From assembly GCA_001831095.1 (NCBI GenBank), contig MIDP01000036.1, positions 1 through 33,457 of the forward strand: a DNA stretch of 33,457 bases, written 5' to 3'. The DNA comes from Verrucomicrobia bacterium GWF2_51_19. Lineage in GTDB: Bacteria; Verrucomicrobiota; Verrucomicrobiia; Opitutales; UBA12508. Below the pieces are notes generated by a model. That model saw only the letters and a list, made by a program, of their open reading frames with translations, was not told the origin of the DNA and did not search any database. Position numbers and translations under genes: made by a program. Positions 14,882 through 24,004 of the stretch are shown piece after piece (within the stretch, counting starts at the first letter, position 1; every line of letters starts with the position of its first letter).

Positions 14882-16974
14882 CGACGCTCGCTGAAAAAGT
14901 CCAAAGTTCGATTCTCAAAGCCACGCGATTCAGCGACATTTTGTTGGCGTTTTTGGTCGTCATGATCATTGCCCTCATGATCGTCCCAATTCCAACGAAC
15001 GTGTTGGACGGTCTATTGGCGGTCAATTTGACGCTCTCTGTTGTCTTGTTGATGATGGCGCTGTATATTCCAAACGTCCTCGCTTTTTCGACCTTTCCGA
15101 GCATGCTGCTCTTTACGACGCTCTTTCGTCTCGCCCTCAACATCACCACGACGCGCCTGATTCTCCTCTATGCCAACGCGGGTGAAATCATTAACACTTT
15201 TGGTAACTTCGTGGTGGCGGGTAATTTCGTCGTCGGCGCCGTCATTTTCATCATTATTTTGATCGTGCAATTTGTGGTTATTACGAAGGGCTCCGAGCGT
15301 GTGGCGGAAGTCGCTGCTCGATTCACCTTGGACGCGATGCCAGGCAAACAGATGAGTATTGATGCCGATATGCGGGCGGGTACAATCGACATGGACCAGG
15401 CCAAAAAACGCCGTTCGGAGCTCGAAAAGGAAAACCAGCTCTATGGTGCCATGGACGGTGCCATGAAGTTCGTCAAGGGCGATGCAATTGCGGGTCTCAT
15501 CATCACGGGCATCAACATCATCGCGGGACTGACGATCGGTGTAGCTCAACGCGGTATGGAGCTCGCTAAAGCGGTCAAGACGTACTCCATCCTGACGATC
15601 GGTGATGGCCTCGTGTCGCAGATTCCTGCCCTCCTGATCTCGGTAACAGCGGGTGTAATCGTTACGCGTGTCAGCTCGGATGAAAAGACCGCCCTCGGCG
15701 CAGACATCGGCCGTCAAGTCTTGGGACAGCCGAAAGCGCTGCTCATAGGAAGTGTGCTGGTTGCGCTATTGATGATTATCCCAGGCTTCCCGAAGATTCC
15801 CTTTGTCCTTTTGGGATTTGCCCTGTTTGTCACGGGCTATACGCTCAACAAGGCCGATAAATCCAAGTCCAAACAGACAGCCGGCAAAAAGTCGGCCTTC
15901 GATCCGACTGTCGGCAAAGCTCAAGACCCAACAGAAGGCAAGGATGGCGAAGATTTTTCCATCACTGTTCCGCTCATGCTTGACGTCGCTTCCTCCGTCG
16001 AAGATTCCATCGAGCCAGACGTCCTCAATGACCAACTCATGCGCCTCCGAAAGGCCCTATATCACGACCTCGGTGTTCCTTTTCCCGGCATTCACCTGCG
16101 CTTCAACGCCGCATTGCCAGACGGTGCCTACCAGATTTTGCTCAACGAGGTTCCTCTCACGCAGGGTCAACTGATGCACAAGTACGTCATCGCCCGCGAG
16201 AACAAGGAAAACCTCGAAATGCTCGGCATCCCATTTCAGGAAGCTGATGCCTTCTTGCCATACATCGACAGCGTTTGGGTCGACGAGGCGCGCATCAAAG
16301 AGCTCGAGGAGCACAACGTCACATACATGCGCACGCCGCAAATCCTGACATATCATTTGTCGTTCATTCTCAAAAAGTACTCGGGCGAGTTTTTGGGCAT
16401 TCAGGAAACCAAATACCTCATGGAGAGCATGGAAAAAGAGTATGCGGAAATCGTCCGCGAGGTGCAGCGCGTCTTGCCCGTTCAGAAAATTGCGGAAATC
16501 TTCAAGCGCCTGGTTCAAGAGGAGATCTCCATTCGCAACCTCAAGCTGATTTTGCAGTGCCTCATCGAGTGGGGCCAAAAGGAGAAGGAGCCGGTCCTGC
16601 TCGCCGATTACGTCCGTTCCAGCCTCAAACGCTACATCAGTTACAAGTACAGCGGCGGCAAAAACCTCCTCTCGGTCTACCTCTTGGAGCCCTCACTCGA
16701 AGACGTCGTCCGCAAAGCCATTCGGCAAACGTCTGCCGGCAGCTACCTAGCCCTCGACCCCCAAACAGCTAAAAAGGTCGTTGCCGCCATCAAGAAAGAA
16801 GTGGGCGACATCAACCGCTTTGAAAACAAGCCCGTCCTCCTCACCTCAATGGACATCCGCCGCTACGTCCGCAAGCTCATCGAACTCGATATCTACGAAT
16901 TGCCCGTCCTCTCACACCAAGAGCTGACGGAAGAGATTACGTTGCGACCACTGGGTCGTATTGCCATCAAATAA
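14878..16974 (+). CDS. sctV: Type III secretion export gate protein SctV (LcrD/FlhA family)
   Basis: A 698-residue protein from a GTG start. The N-terminal half has about eight membrane segments (e.g. ILLAFLVVMIIALMIVPIPT) and the family signature region FPSMLLFTTLFRLALNIT-TR, followed by the conserved cytoplasmic loop with GKQMSIDADMRAG. After a charged linker (residues of about 320-370) comes the cytoplasmic domain that forms the nonameric export ring (PGIHLRFNAALP, ILLNEVPL, YIDSVWVD, RSSLKRYISYKYS). It ends LRPLGRIAIK, more like SctV/CdsV than flagellar FlhA; together with the YscY-like gene upstream this favours a non-flagellar injectisome. Other apparatus genes are not in this window. 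It overlaps lipB tail to tail by 8 nt. Confidence 0.9.
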   Translation: MTTLAEKVQSSILKATRFSDILLAFLVVMIIALMIVPIPTNVLDGLLAVNLTLSVVLLMMALYIPNVLAFSTFPSMLLFTTLFRLALNITTTRLILLYANAGEIINTFGNFVVAGNFVVGAVIFIIILIVQFVVITKGSERVAEVAARFTLDAMPGKQMSIDADMRAGTIDMDQAKKRRSELEKENQLYGAMDGAMKFVKGDAIAGLIITGINIIAGLTIGVAQRGMELAKAVKTYSILTIGDGLVSQIPALLISVTAGVIVTRVSSDEKTALGADIGRQVLGQPKALLIGSVLVALLMIIPGFPKIPFVLLGFALFVTGYTLNKADKSKSKQTAGKKSAFDPTVGKAQDPTEGKDGEDFSITVPLMLDVASSVEDSIEPDVLNDQLMRLRKALYHDLGVPFPGIHLRFNAALPDGAYQILLNEVPLTQGQLMHKYVIARENKENLEMLGIPFQEADAFLPYIDSVWVDEARIKELEEHNVTYMRTPQILTYHLSFILKKYSGEFLGIQETKYLMESMEKEYAEIVREVQRVLPVQKIAEIFKRLVQEEISIRNLKLILQCLIEWGQKEKEPVLLADYVRSSLKRYISYKYSGGKNLLSVYLLEPSLEDVVRKAIRQTSAGSYLALDPQTAKKVVAAIKKEVGDINRFENKPVLLTSMDIRRYVRKLIELDIYELPVLSHQELTEEITLRPLGRIAIK

Positions 16975-17593
16975 GCACTGTGGCGAAGGCCTTTTGTGCA
17001 GCAGACTGTACAGCCGCTAGGGTAGGGCATTGCGGGAGTTCGTTGGCCATTGAGGTCACCGTGCCTTCTTCTGGAGTAATGCCGCAAGGGACAATGTACT
17101 GGAAATGCGCGAGGTCAGGGTTGACGTTGAGCGCGAACCCATGGTATGTGACCCAATGTTTAACGGCAATTCCGATGGCGGCTATTTTGCGATTTTCTAT
17201 CCAAATGCCGGTTTTCCCCGCAATGCGCTGCCCGCGCAGGCCGAAGGCGGCGATGGTTTCCAAAATGACACTTTCCAAAGAGCGCAGGTAGGCGTGAAGG
17301 TCTCTGTTTTTGAGCTGGACGATGGGGTAGCAAATGAGCTGGCCGGGGCCGTGATACGTGATATTGCCGCCGCGGCTGGTCTGGCAACACTCGATGCCTT
17401 CTTGAGCGAGCCGCTCTCGGTTCACAAGCAGGTTGCTCTCAGAGTCTTGCGCGCTGCCAAAGGTGATGACTGGAAAATGTTCGGTAAAGATCAGCGTGTC
17501 ATCGATGCGGCCCGCTACGCGTTGATCAACGAGCTCACGTTGCCGCTGTAGGGCGTCGAGGTAGTGGGTTTTCCCAAAAAATAAAATGTTCAT
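16967..17593 (-). CDS. lipB: Octanoyltransferase LipB
   Basis: A 208-residue protein of the usual length. Signature RGGNITYHGPGQLICYP (about 74-90) and the catalytic pair Lys136 (NRKIAAIGIAVKHWVTYHG) and Cys170 (IVPCGI) are present. LipB moves octanoyl from acyl carrier protein to the lipoyl domains of 2-oxoacid dehydrogenases and GcvH in the cytoplasm. AGAGG lies about 6 nt before the start. It is the last gene of the chemoreceptor-prmA-lipB run, 37 nt after prmA. No lipA gene is visible. Confidence 0.97.
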   Translation of the reverse strand: MNILFFGKTHYLDALQRQRELVDQRVAGRIDDTLIFTEHFPVITFGSAQDSESNLLVNRERLAQEGIECCQTSRGGNITYHGPGQLICYPIVQLKNRDLHAYLRSLESVILETIAAFGLRGQRIAGKTGIWIENRKIAAIGIAVKHWVTYHGFALNVNPDLAHFQYIVPCGITPEEGTVTSMANELPQCPTLAAVQSAAQKAFATVLI

Positions 17594-17630
17594 GAAGACC
17601 TCTTTAACCCATTCATTTTACAAGGGCCTT

Positions 17631-18473
17631 TCATGCGCAATAAATGACAGAGGCCCATTCTCCTAAAATTGAGACAGCGCCATTTTGTCGAAAAAGCGGG
17701 TTAAAGGCCTCGCAAACGGTCTCTGCTTCGCTCTTGAGAATGCCGGAAAGGACGAGTTGGCCGCCTTTTTTTAGAGCATGGGCGAGCGTTTCCCGATGAT
17801 CGATTAGCACTGGTGCCAAAATGTTGGCGACAACGAGGTCAAATGGCCTCTTCAGCCCATGGGCGATGTCGGCTGTCTCAAAGCGGATATCAGAGAGCTC
17901 ATTGAATCGCAAGTTGTCGCGACAAACCGAAAGAGTGTCTGGGTCGATATCAAAGCCAAAAACGTCGCCAATGCCCAACTTCTTTGCCGTAATTGCCAAA
18001 ATTCCCGACCCACAGCCGACATCCGCCATCGAACGTGAGCCCACATCCGCATGCTTTTTGCAAAAATCAAAGATCGCCCGGCCGCACAATTGTGTGGTTT
18101 CATGACTCCCCGTGCCAAAGGCCATGCCGGCGTCAAAGTAGACAGCCGTGTCGCGTGTGGTTAACGGGTAGTCCTTTTCCCAAACAGGCACCCAGTGTAA
18201 TGTCTCATAAGACCAGGGACGGATGTACTTTTTGTACTCATTTTTCCAGTCTGCGTCCGAAATCGGGCGAATGTCGGGATCACCTAACTCAAACGGAAAG
18301 GCCTTCAGCGCCACTTGCCCATCTTCCGGATTCGCAAAATAACCGATCAAAGCGTACCTACAATCCGATTGAATAAAAGTCCATTCTGTGAGCTCTTGTT
18401 CTATCAAGTACGCCTCGATTGCATCCATCGCGGCATTGTCGATGAGTACTTTTATTTCGAACATTATAAGCAT
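17631..18473 (-). CDS. prmA: Ribosomal protein L11 methyltransferase PrmA
   Basis: A 280-residue protein. The N-terminal substrate-recognition region is followed by the class I SAM-dependent methyltransferase core: AFGTGSHETTQLC, ADVGCGSGILAITAKKLG (SAM-binding glycine loop), FGFDIDPDTL, and VVANILAPVLI corresponding to the catalytic NI-P motif. PrmA methylates L11 at several amino groups. Two in-frame ATG codons (18473, 18464) are possible; GGA before the second fits slightly better. The gene follows the chemoreceptor by 11 nt on the same strand and is probably co-transcribed with it. Confidence 0.95.
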   Translation of the reverse strand: MLIMFEIKVLIDNAAMDAIEAYLIEQELTEWTFIQSDCRYALIGYFANPEDGQVALKAFPFELGDPDIRPISDADWKNEYKKYIRPWSYETLHWVPVWEKDYPLTTRDTAVYFDAGMAFGTGSHETTQLCGRAIFDFCKKHADVGSRSMADVGCGSGILAITAKKLGIGDVFGFDIDPDTLSVCRDNLRFNELSDIRFETADIAHGLKRPFDLVVANILAPVLIDHRETLAHALKKGGQLVLSGILKSEAETVCEAFNPLFRQNGAVSILGEWASVIYCA

Positions 18474-18484
18474 TCCAAAAAGAC

Positions 18485-20614
18485 TTAAACGGACATCGAT
18501 TCCTTGTAGAGCGCATCCAAGGCTTCAAAGAGGCGTATGCGGGTGTTTTCGAATTCGTTGGACTTGTCTTTGGCTTTTTTCAGGTTTTTGTCGTTGATGA
18601 GCGTGATAATTTCCTTGCCCAGAGCGTGGATGGCCGCATGGACTTGTTCAACGGTTGCGAAAGAATGGCACTGTTTGATCTTTTGACCGGATTCTGAATA
18701 CAGCCATTGGCCCAAGCCGCAATGTGTGTGATTGGGCATATCTTCGGCCTTAAGCTTCAGCCGGCCCGCGATGCAAGCTTGCAGCTTCGTTCGCCACGCC
18801 AGGTGAGCCGTCTTGATAGTGTGAATATCAAAGGCTTCTTTGCCGAGGGTCCATTTGGCAATATCGGTGAGCATCTGCCCCGAAATATTGTGCATGTTTT
18901 CAATACCCTTAGTCGTTTGTGCAATCGCAATGTGCTGGAAATCAGACATGCCCTGAATCTCATGTGTGTTTTGTGCGATTTCGTTCGTTCCTGCTGCGAT
19001 TTCCTGAACGTTTGTGTTGAGTGCCGCGACGCCATCGGTTGTCTGCGTGACGTTGTTGCTGATTTCGTGTGTCGTCGCCGTTTGCTCTTCCAGTGCCGCC
19101 GCGATGCTATTGGAGATCGTGCTGACTTCTTGAATGACTGTAGAGATTTGATCAATGGAATCAACGGCTACTTGTGTGTCGCGCTGAATGGCTTCGATTT
19201 GTGTGGCGATCTTCTTTGTGGCTTCTGTACTTTGGTGGGCGAGCTCCTTGACTTCGTTGGCGACGACGGCAAAACCCTTACCGGCTTCTCCAGCGCTGGC
19301 CGCTTCGATTGTGGCGTTTAGAGCTAGCAGATTGGTCTGATCGGCAATGCTGCTGATGATGTCCATGACTTGCCCAATCTCTGCCGCTGACTTGCCCAAT
19401 TTATGCATAATAGACGTCGCTTGTTGCACGCGTTCGCTGGCTCGGTTGGCCTCTTCCACTTCTTTTTGGCAGTTTTTTGCAACCTCGTTGATGGAGACGC
19501 CCATTTCCTCAACCGCCGATGAAATGCTGTTAGCCGACGTTGCCAGCTCTTCGGCAGCATTTGCCATGGCTTGTGTGCCCGTTGAAAGTGTCCCTGTGGC
19601 GCTGGCGCTGGCGGAGAGCCCCTGTTCCATTTCATTAAAGCAGGCCTCCGATTCCCGTGCAGCTTCAGTCATAGAGTCGGACTCTGTTCCAATCGCGATT
19701 ATGCGCAATTTAAAACCGAGTAAGGCCTCGCGTATACCCTGCATGCAGTGATTGAGGTTGTTGCCAATGATTGCGATTTCATCCTTGCCGTCGAAATGCA
19801 GGGAGGTCGTCAGATCACCTTTTTTGACACAGTCCATGGCCTGATTGAGAATGGAGATGGGCTTCATAATCATCGAAATGACGATAGAAAAAATGAACAG
19901 AAAAATCAGTGCCAGTATGATGCTAACAATAGCTTGCGTTTGAACTGTCGAAGATAAAAAGTCAATTTGCTTGTCCAATGCGGAATCCACAAACTGTGCA
20001 ATATCGAACTCATCCTCATAAGCCCCGGCTCCAATCACCCATTGCCACGGCTCGAAATACGCGTAGACGTCAACTTTTTTTCTCTGGACCGTTTCTCCGG
20101 CCTGCTTATTCAACCAACCGTACTCGATAAAGCCAGTTGCAATCTCTCCCTTTGCATCGCGGCCACGCCTGAGAGACATTGCTCCTTTGACAATGTTCTG
20201 AATTAAAAATTGTCCATCGGCATCTTTTGCGTTCCAAGTATTTTCGCCGTCACGCTTGCCATCCAATGAGATAATGTAATGTCCTTCTGGGCTCAAGATA
20301 TAGATATAGCCTGTTTGTTTGATGCGTACTTTAAGGATCCATTCGCGGACGATTTTTTTCATACCTTCTTTGTCGGCGCTTTTATCGGCTAACTCACACA
20401 GCAGGTAGGTCTGTTTTGTGAATTCTCCGAGGTCCATGTTTGCGGCCTTTTTGCTTTCGATGTGTGTTTTGTTGTCGATTTCTTGGTTTTGAATCAACAG
20501 TTCTTTTTTTGTGTAAAAAGAAAACACGAGCATAATTATTACCATTAGGATCATGGCCACGCAGAATAGCGAAAGCACTCTGCCTCGCAGTGTATTTAGA
20601 TTAAACATATTCAT
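18485..20614 (-). CDS. Methyl-accepting chemotaxis protein with CZB zinc-binding domain
   Basis: A 709-residue chemoreceptor. N-terminal membrane segment ([21 protein letters not shown]), periplasmic single-Cache-like sensor (about 33-225; KIRV-like [35 protein letters not shown]), second membrane segment ([21 protein letters not shown]), HAMP linker, and the coiled-coil signalling domain with the conserved tip [21 protein letters not shown] and [10 protein letters not shown]. The C-terminus adds a chemoreceptor zinc-binding (CZB) domain (about 605-709) with [23 protein letters not shown] and a later HAAIH, the His/Cys set expected to hold zinc. CZB receptors elsewhere sense zinc or hypochlorite; which applies here is unknown. 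No che or flagellar genes adjoin. First gene of an apparent operon with prmA and lipB. Confidence 0.93.
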   Translation of the reverse strand: MNMFNLNTLRGRVLSLFCVAMILMVIIMLVFSFYTKKELLIQNQEIDNKTHIESKKAANMDLGEFTKQTYLLCELADKSADKEGMKKIVREWILKVRIKQTGYIYILSPEGHYIISLDGKRDGENTWNAKDADGQFLIQNIVKGAMSLRRGRDAKGEIATGFIEYGWLNKQAGETVQRKKVDVYAYFEPWQWVIGAGAYEDEFDIAQFVDSALDKQIDFLSSTVQTQAIVSIILALIFLFIFSIVISMIMKPISILNQAMDCVKKGDLTTSLHFDGKDEIAIIGNNLNHCMQGIREALLGFKLRIIAIGTESDSMTEAARESEACFNEMEQGLSASASATGTLSTGTQAMANAAEELATSANSISSAVEEMGVSINEVAKNCQKEVEEANRASERVQQATSIMHKLGKSAAEIGQVMDIISSIADQTNLLALNATIEAASAGEAGKGFAVVANEVKELAHQSTEATKKIATQIEAIQRDTQVAVDSIDQISTVIQEVSTISNSIAAALEEQTATTHEISNNVTQTTDGVAALNTNVQEIAAGTNEIAQNTHEIQGMSDFQHIAIAQTTKGIENMHNISGQMLTDIAKWTLGKEAFDIHTIKTAHLAWRTKLQACIAGRLKLKAEDMPNHTHCGLGQWLYSESGQKIKQCHSFATVEQVHAAIHALGKEIITLINDKNLKKAKDKSNEFENTRIRLFEALDALYKESMSV

Positions 20615-20724
20615 AAAGAGTCTACCAAGTGTTGGCGCTAAGTGTATGACTTATTAAAGTAAAAATCAATTTTTTATTGACAGAAAATGTGAAAAATAAT
20701 CTGATGCTGCATCACCACAGTACT

Positions 20725-20991
20725 ATGATCACACTCGAACAAGCATTCCTCACCTTAGAAACCGAAAACGAGGTCACGATGTTCCTCAAAGACCTCTGTA
20801 CGCCAGCTGAAATCAAGGCGATGCAAGAACGTTGGCGCGTCTGCCAGTTGCTGTACGAGGGCGAACATTCCTATGCCGACATCCACAACGAAACGGGGGT
20901 CAGCATCACGACTGTTGGCCGCGTCGCCCGCTTTCTCAAAGATGAACAGTATGGCGGGTATCGGGCCATGTTAGAGAAATTGGCGAAATGA
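20725..20991 (+). CDS. TrpR/YerC-family DNA-binding protein
   Basis: An 88-residue protein from the ATG at 20725 (an ATG at 20704 would add seven residues). It matches the YerC/YecD branch of the TrpR family: helical N-terminus with FLKDLCTPAEIKAMQERWRV, then a helix-turn-helix (SYADIHNETGVSITTVGRVARFL). TrpR itself represses tryptophan genes when bound to tryptophan; the ligand of the YerC branch is not established. Its last codons overlap the start of a TrpX-like binding-protein gene in an ATGA, which hints at a shared tryptophan-related role. A TTGACA at 20677-20682 could be a -35 box, but no clear -10 box follows. It is divergent from the chemoreceptor gene. Confidence 0.87.
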   Translation: MITLEQAFLTLETENEVTMFLKDLCTPAEIKAMQERWRVCQLLYEGEHSYADIHNETGVSITTVGRVARFLKDEQYGGYRAMLEKLAK

Positions 20992-21875
20992 AGTACTTAT
21001 TTGGCCTTGTTGTCGCGAGTTTTCTGTTGTTTGGATGTTTTCGGAAGGCGGATGAAAACACCCTCATTTGCATTTCACAGATCGTCGAACACCCGGCCCT
21101 CAATGAGACCCGCCGCGGCATTTGTGACGTTCTGAAGGCCTCCGAATTCAACGTATCGATTCGCTATGAGAACGCACAGGGGTCCACCTTGCTCGCCAAT
21201 GAAATTGCCCAAAAAATACTCGGTCTCAAACCGCGAGTCATTGTGGCGATCGGAACAACGAGCGCGCAGTGCTTCGTTCAGGGCTCGAAGAAGGATACCA
21301 TTCCCGTCATCTTCAGCTCCGTCACGGACCCGCTGGGCTCTCAAATTGTGGAGAGTCTCGAAAAGCCAAAAAACATCACCGGTGTTTCCAACTGGATTCC
21401 GCTAGAGCCGCAAATCGAGGCTTTTTTGAAAATCAAGCCAGAGCTCAAGCGTCTCGGCATACTTTACAATTCTGGTGAAGCAAACTCGGTGGCCATTGTG
21501 GAACGATTGAAGGGCCTGGCGCCGCGTTACGGGCTCACTATCGTCGACATGGCTATCACGAAGACATCTGAAATCGCCGATGCCACGCGCGCCTTGGTAG
21601 AGAAGTGCGATGCGATATTCATTTCCAATGACAACACGGCCCTCTCAGCCTTTTCCAACATTGTCAACATAGCCAAAGCGTCGAAAACACCCGTGTTCTG
21701 CAGTGACACCGACATGGTTGACCTCGGAGCGACGGCCGCTCTTGGCCCCAATCAGTATGAGCTCGGCCGCCAGACGGGTCAAATGATCCTCAAAGTCCTT
21801 CACGGTACGCCCATAAAGGAACTGCCCGTTGAGTTTCCAAAAACAATAGAGTTGAAAACGCCAGCCTCACTATAG
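20988..21875 (+). CDS. TrpX-like ABC transporter substrate-binding lipoprotein
   Basis: A 295-residue protein with a lipoprotein signal (MKYLFGLVVASFLLFGC, Cys17). The body fits the ABC_sub_bind family (TrpX-like): QIVEHPALNETRRGICDVL, VIVAIGTTSAQCF, PVIFSSVTDPLGSQIV, ITGVS-WIPLEPQIE, LGILYNSGEANS, AIFISNDNT, PVFCSDTDMVDLGATAALGPNQYELGRQTGQM. Members bind amino acids such as tryptophan for import. The permease and ATPase genes that normally follow are absent; the next gene is on the other strand and overlaps tail to tail by 6 nt. The C-terminus (IELKTPASL) looks some 20 residues shorter than usual for the family, perhaps trimmed by this convergent arrangement. It is translationally coupled to the TrpR-like gene. 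Confidence 0.88.
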   Translation: MKYLFGLVVASFLLFGCFRKADENTLICISQIVEHPALNETRRGICDVLKASEFNVSIRYENAQGSTLLANEIAQKILGLKPRVIVAIGTTSAQCFVQGSKKDTIPVIFSSVTDPLGSQIVESLEKPKNITGVSNWIPLEPQIEAFLKIKPELKRLGILYNSGEANSVAIVERLKGLAPRYGLTIVDMAITKTSEIADATRALVEKCDAIFISNDNTALSAFSNIVNIAKASKTPVFCSDTDMVDLGATAALGPNQYELGRQTGQMILKVLHGTPIKELPVEFPKTIELKTPASL

Positions 21876-23120
21876 CCCTAAAGCGGCGCGAGTCTCTGTA
21901 GCCATTTTAGCGACGTCGTGGGCCTGCTCCCAGAGATTTCGGTTGCGCTTGCCGATCTCGATGAGGGTGTCATCAGGCGTCTCGACGATTGCCCTAATCG
22001 CCTTCTTGATTTCGCTGATCTTGAAATTTTCCAGTATGTCGATCGTGAAACCGCAGCCGTGCTCCTTGACGTAGTGTTGCAGGTTCCAATCTGGGTGGCC
22101 AGCAGAAATGACTGGACGGCCCATGCAAAGGTATTCCGAGAGTTTGGTCGAGAGCGAGTAGCGGAAGAGTGTCAACTCGCGTTCTAAAAAGGTGGTGGGC
22201 GTCAAGAGAAGGTCGGCGTTTGCGTAGACTTGGGCGAGGTTTTGTCTGGCGACGTAGCCCTTGAAGAGGACCGCTCCAGGAGAGCTGATGCCGTTCGCAA
22301 CAGTCGCAAAGGTAGGTTGTGTGTAGATGTGGAGTTCTACCGGGACGCCCTCAGCCGCCAATTCCGTAATGGCTGGTGCGATCGCGAGCAAGAGGGTTCG
22401 GCCCTGTGTGGATCTGTTGAGAGCACCGACGTAGGTAATGATGCGTTTTTTGTTGGGGACGTAGGGCCCGGGGTGGAGATCCGTGCAACAGTTGTTTGCT
22501 ACCTGATGCGGTACGCCGCTCCATTCCTCAATATGCTTGGCAAGAGCGAGAGAGTTGGTTGTATTATTCAGGGAACGCCGGCCGACTTTTTGAATAAGTT
22601 GGCGGATTTTTCGATACATGACATTTCCAAAATAGCCGTAACGCTCGCGTTCTTGTCCCATCCAGTTATCCATGTTGAGCATGACTATAGGAACGTCGAA
22701 GTGGATAGACGCGCGGTAGGCGAGGCTCAAAAATTGGTAGGATTCGCCTGAAAAATAGACGACGTCCGGCCGAAACGAGTGTTCATCGACTTTTGCCAAC
22801 ATTTTGCGAAAATCCTGACGCCCGTAATGTTCTCTGTTAAAGTAGATGAGACCGTTGTAGAGCCAGGCCCAAAATGGTTGCAACAAAGAGGTAACATTTG
22901 CCTGTTTGTCGAAAAAAAGCGGCATTTTTTTCATTCTCCAAGTAGGAAAATAGAAAAAGCGCTGAGAGTACTCTTCCGAAATTGTGATGTGCCGATAATG
23001 ATAAAACCCCAAGAGGTTTTCTGGCCTCAATCCCTGCAAGACCGAATAGACGACGATTCCGCCGCCTTCTACCTGGCTTATGGGGTTTTCGGAAAAAAAT
23101 AGAACTTTTTTCTGGGCCAT
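21870..23120 (-). CDS. GT-B glycosyltransferase (GT4-like)
   Basis: A 416-residue protein starting MAQKKVLFFSENPISQVEGGG, whose glycine-rich N-terminal loop is typical of the acceptor domain of GT-B enzymes. The C-terminal half carries the nucleotide-sugar side: IITYVGALNRSTQGRTLL, VELHIYTQP, VLFKGYVARQNLAQVYANADLLLTPT and the Glu-containing LSTKLSEYLCMGRPVISAG block. A Cys-rich NNCCTDLHPG segment is unusual. It probably transfers a sugar to envelope polysaccharide or a protein; donor and acceptor are not predictable. The start at 23120 is chosen because the GT-B N-terminus begins there. It stands alone, divergent from the ankyrin-like gene 88 nt away. Confidence 0.85.
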   Translation of the reverse strand: MAQKKVLFFSENPISQVEGGGIVVYSVLQGLRPENLLGFYHYRHITISEEYSQRFFYFPTWRMKKMPLFFDKQANVTSLLQPFWAWLYNGLIYFNREHYGRQDFRKMLAKVDEHSFRPDVVYFSGESYQFLSLAYRASIHFDVPIVMLNMDNWMGQERERYGYFGNVMYRKIRQLIQKVGRRSLNNTTNSLALAKHIEEWSGVPHQVANNCCTDLHPGPYVPNKKRIITYVGALNRSTQGRTLLLAIAPAITELAAEGVPVELHIYTQPTFATVANGISSPGAVLFKGYVARQNLAQVYANADLLLTPTTFLERELTLFRYSLSTKLSEYLCMGRPVISAGHPDWNLQHYVKEHGCGFTIDILENFKISEIKKAIRAIVETPDDTLIEIGKRNRNLWEQAHDVAKMATETRAALGL

Positions 23121-23208
23121 GTTTTCAAGGTTAAAAGAAAGTGCCAATCAAGTAAATCAAAAAAAAGTCATACTCTGGCACGCCTTTAGCTCTGTATATA
23201 CCTTTGCT

Positions 23209-23910
23209 ATGAGAACAAAAAACATCGTCTTTACTTTGATATTGTTTTTCGGAGCCGTTAATGGCTTCTGCAACAGATATATGGACTATCTCGATGGGCA
23301 ATACCAACAAGAAGAAACGAAAAATGTTCCAAGAATAAATACCAGAATCCCTACAGGACCCATCATTGATACAACACAGACTCAAGAGAACGTTTCGGCT
23401 CCAATACGGACCGAGGATGACCCGCTCATTCTAACCAAAAAAGCGGCCTTGGAGTTCTTGATGCTCCATGCAGAAAGTGTTTTGACAGAAAGAGATCAAA
23501 TGGAATCAAGTTTAGACACGAATGTAACTACAGACCCGCAATCGGAGTCTTTTTGGGGTAGCAACTTGAAAAAAAACCTACAAGCGTATCAAAAGCTACA
23601 GGGCAAATTGTACATTAACCAGATCGACACTAACCAGCACACGCTCATCCATTACTTTTTCAACCATTACAAAAGCGTCATATTCGCCTACGGAACGGAT
23701 GAGAAATGGATATCGTCCGGTTGCGAACGTTTCTTGAGGTACCTTTGCCGGTTTGTCAAAGAAGGAGCCAATTTCGATTTTCCAGACAGGCAAGATATTT
23801 CACCGCGTGATATAGCACGTGAGAATGGCATTGAAAAAATTCTCGATTTTGTTCTCAAGCAAGTCTCCAGGAACCCAGACTTGAGCTTGTCCATGTCGAT
23901 GACGACGTGA
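23209..23910 (+). CDS. Exported protein with degenerate ankyrin-like C-terminus
   Basis: A 233-residue protein with a Sec signal (MRTKNIVFTLILFFGAVNGFC). The middle is polar and low in motifs. Residues of about 140-230 look like worn ankyrin repeats: INQIDTNQHTLIHYFFNHYK, FLRYLCRFVKEGANFDFPDR and QDISPRDIARENGIEKILDFV. The start at 23209 is chosen for the signal peptide; upstream codons belong to the promoter region. A TATATA at 23195-23200 lies 8 nt before the ATG, and no Shine-Dalgarno is present. A hairpin terminator follows the stop. Ankyrin proteins exported by host-associated bacteria often bind host proteins, but nothing here shows a target. Confidence 0.7.
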   Translation: MRTKNIVFTLILFFGAVNGFCNRYMDYLDGQYQQEETKNVPRINTRIPTGPIIDTTQTQENVSAPIRTEDDPLILTKKAALEFLMLHAESVLTERDQMESSLDTNVTTDPQSESFWGSNLKKNLQAYQKLQGKLYINQIDTNQHTLIHYFFNHYKSVIFAYGTDEKWISSGCERFLRYLCRFVKEGANFDFPDRQDISPRDIARENGIEKILDFVLKQVSRNPDLSLSMSMTT

Positions 23911-23928
23911 GAAAAATGTACTCAACAT

Positions 23929-23965
23929 AAAAAGACCTGTGCAAACATTTCGTACAGGTCTTTTT
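23929..23965 (+). terminator. Intrinsic terminator, minimal P-type hairpin
   Basis: AAAAAGACCTGT and its perfect complement ACAGGTCTTTTT enclose a 13-nt loop starting GCAAA, and a T-run ends the stem. The AAAGACCT..GCAAA outer arm is the same motif as in the large P cassettes. Confidence 0.85.
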
Positions 23966-24004
23966 ATTGACTCTTTTTAAAGAAAGCCATACACTGTGAC
24001 ACCT

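Noticed and set aside
14878-16974. Flagellar FlhA
   Set aside because: The YscY-like upstream gene, the SctV-like C-terminal end and lack of flagellar genes nearby favour the injectisome protein. Not fully excluded.
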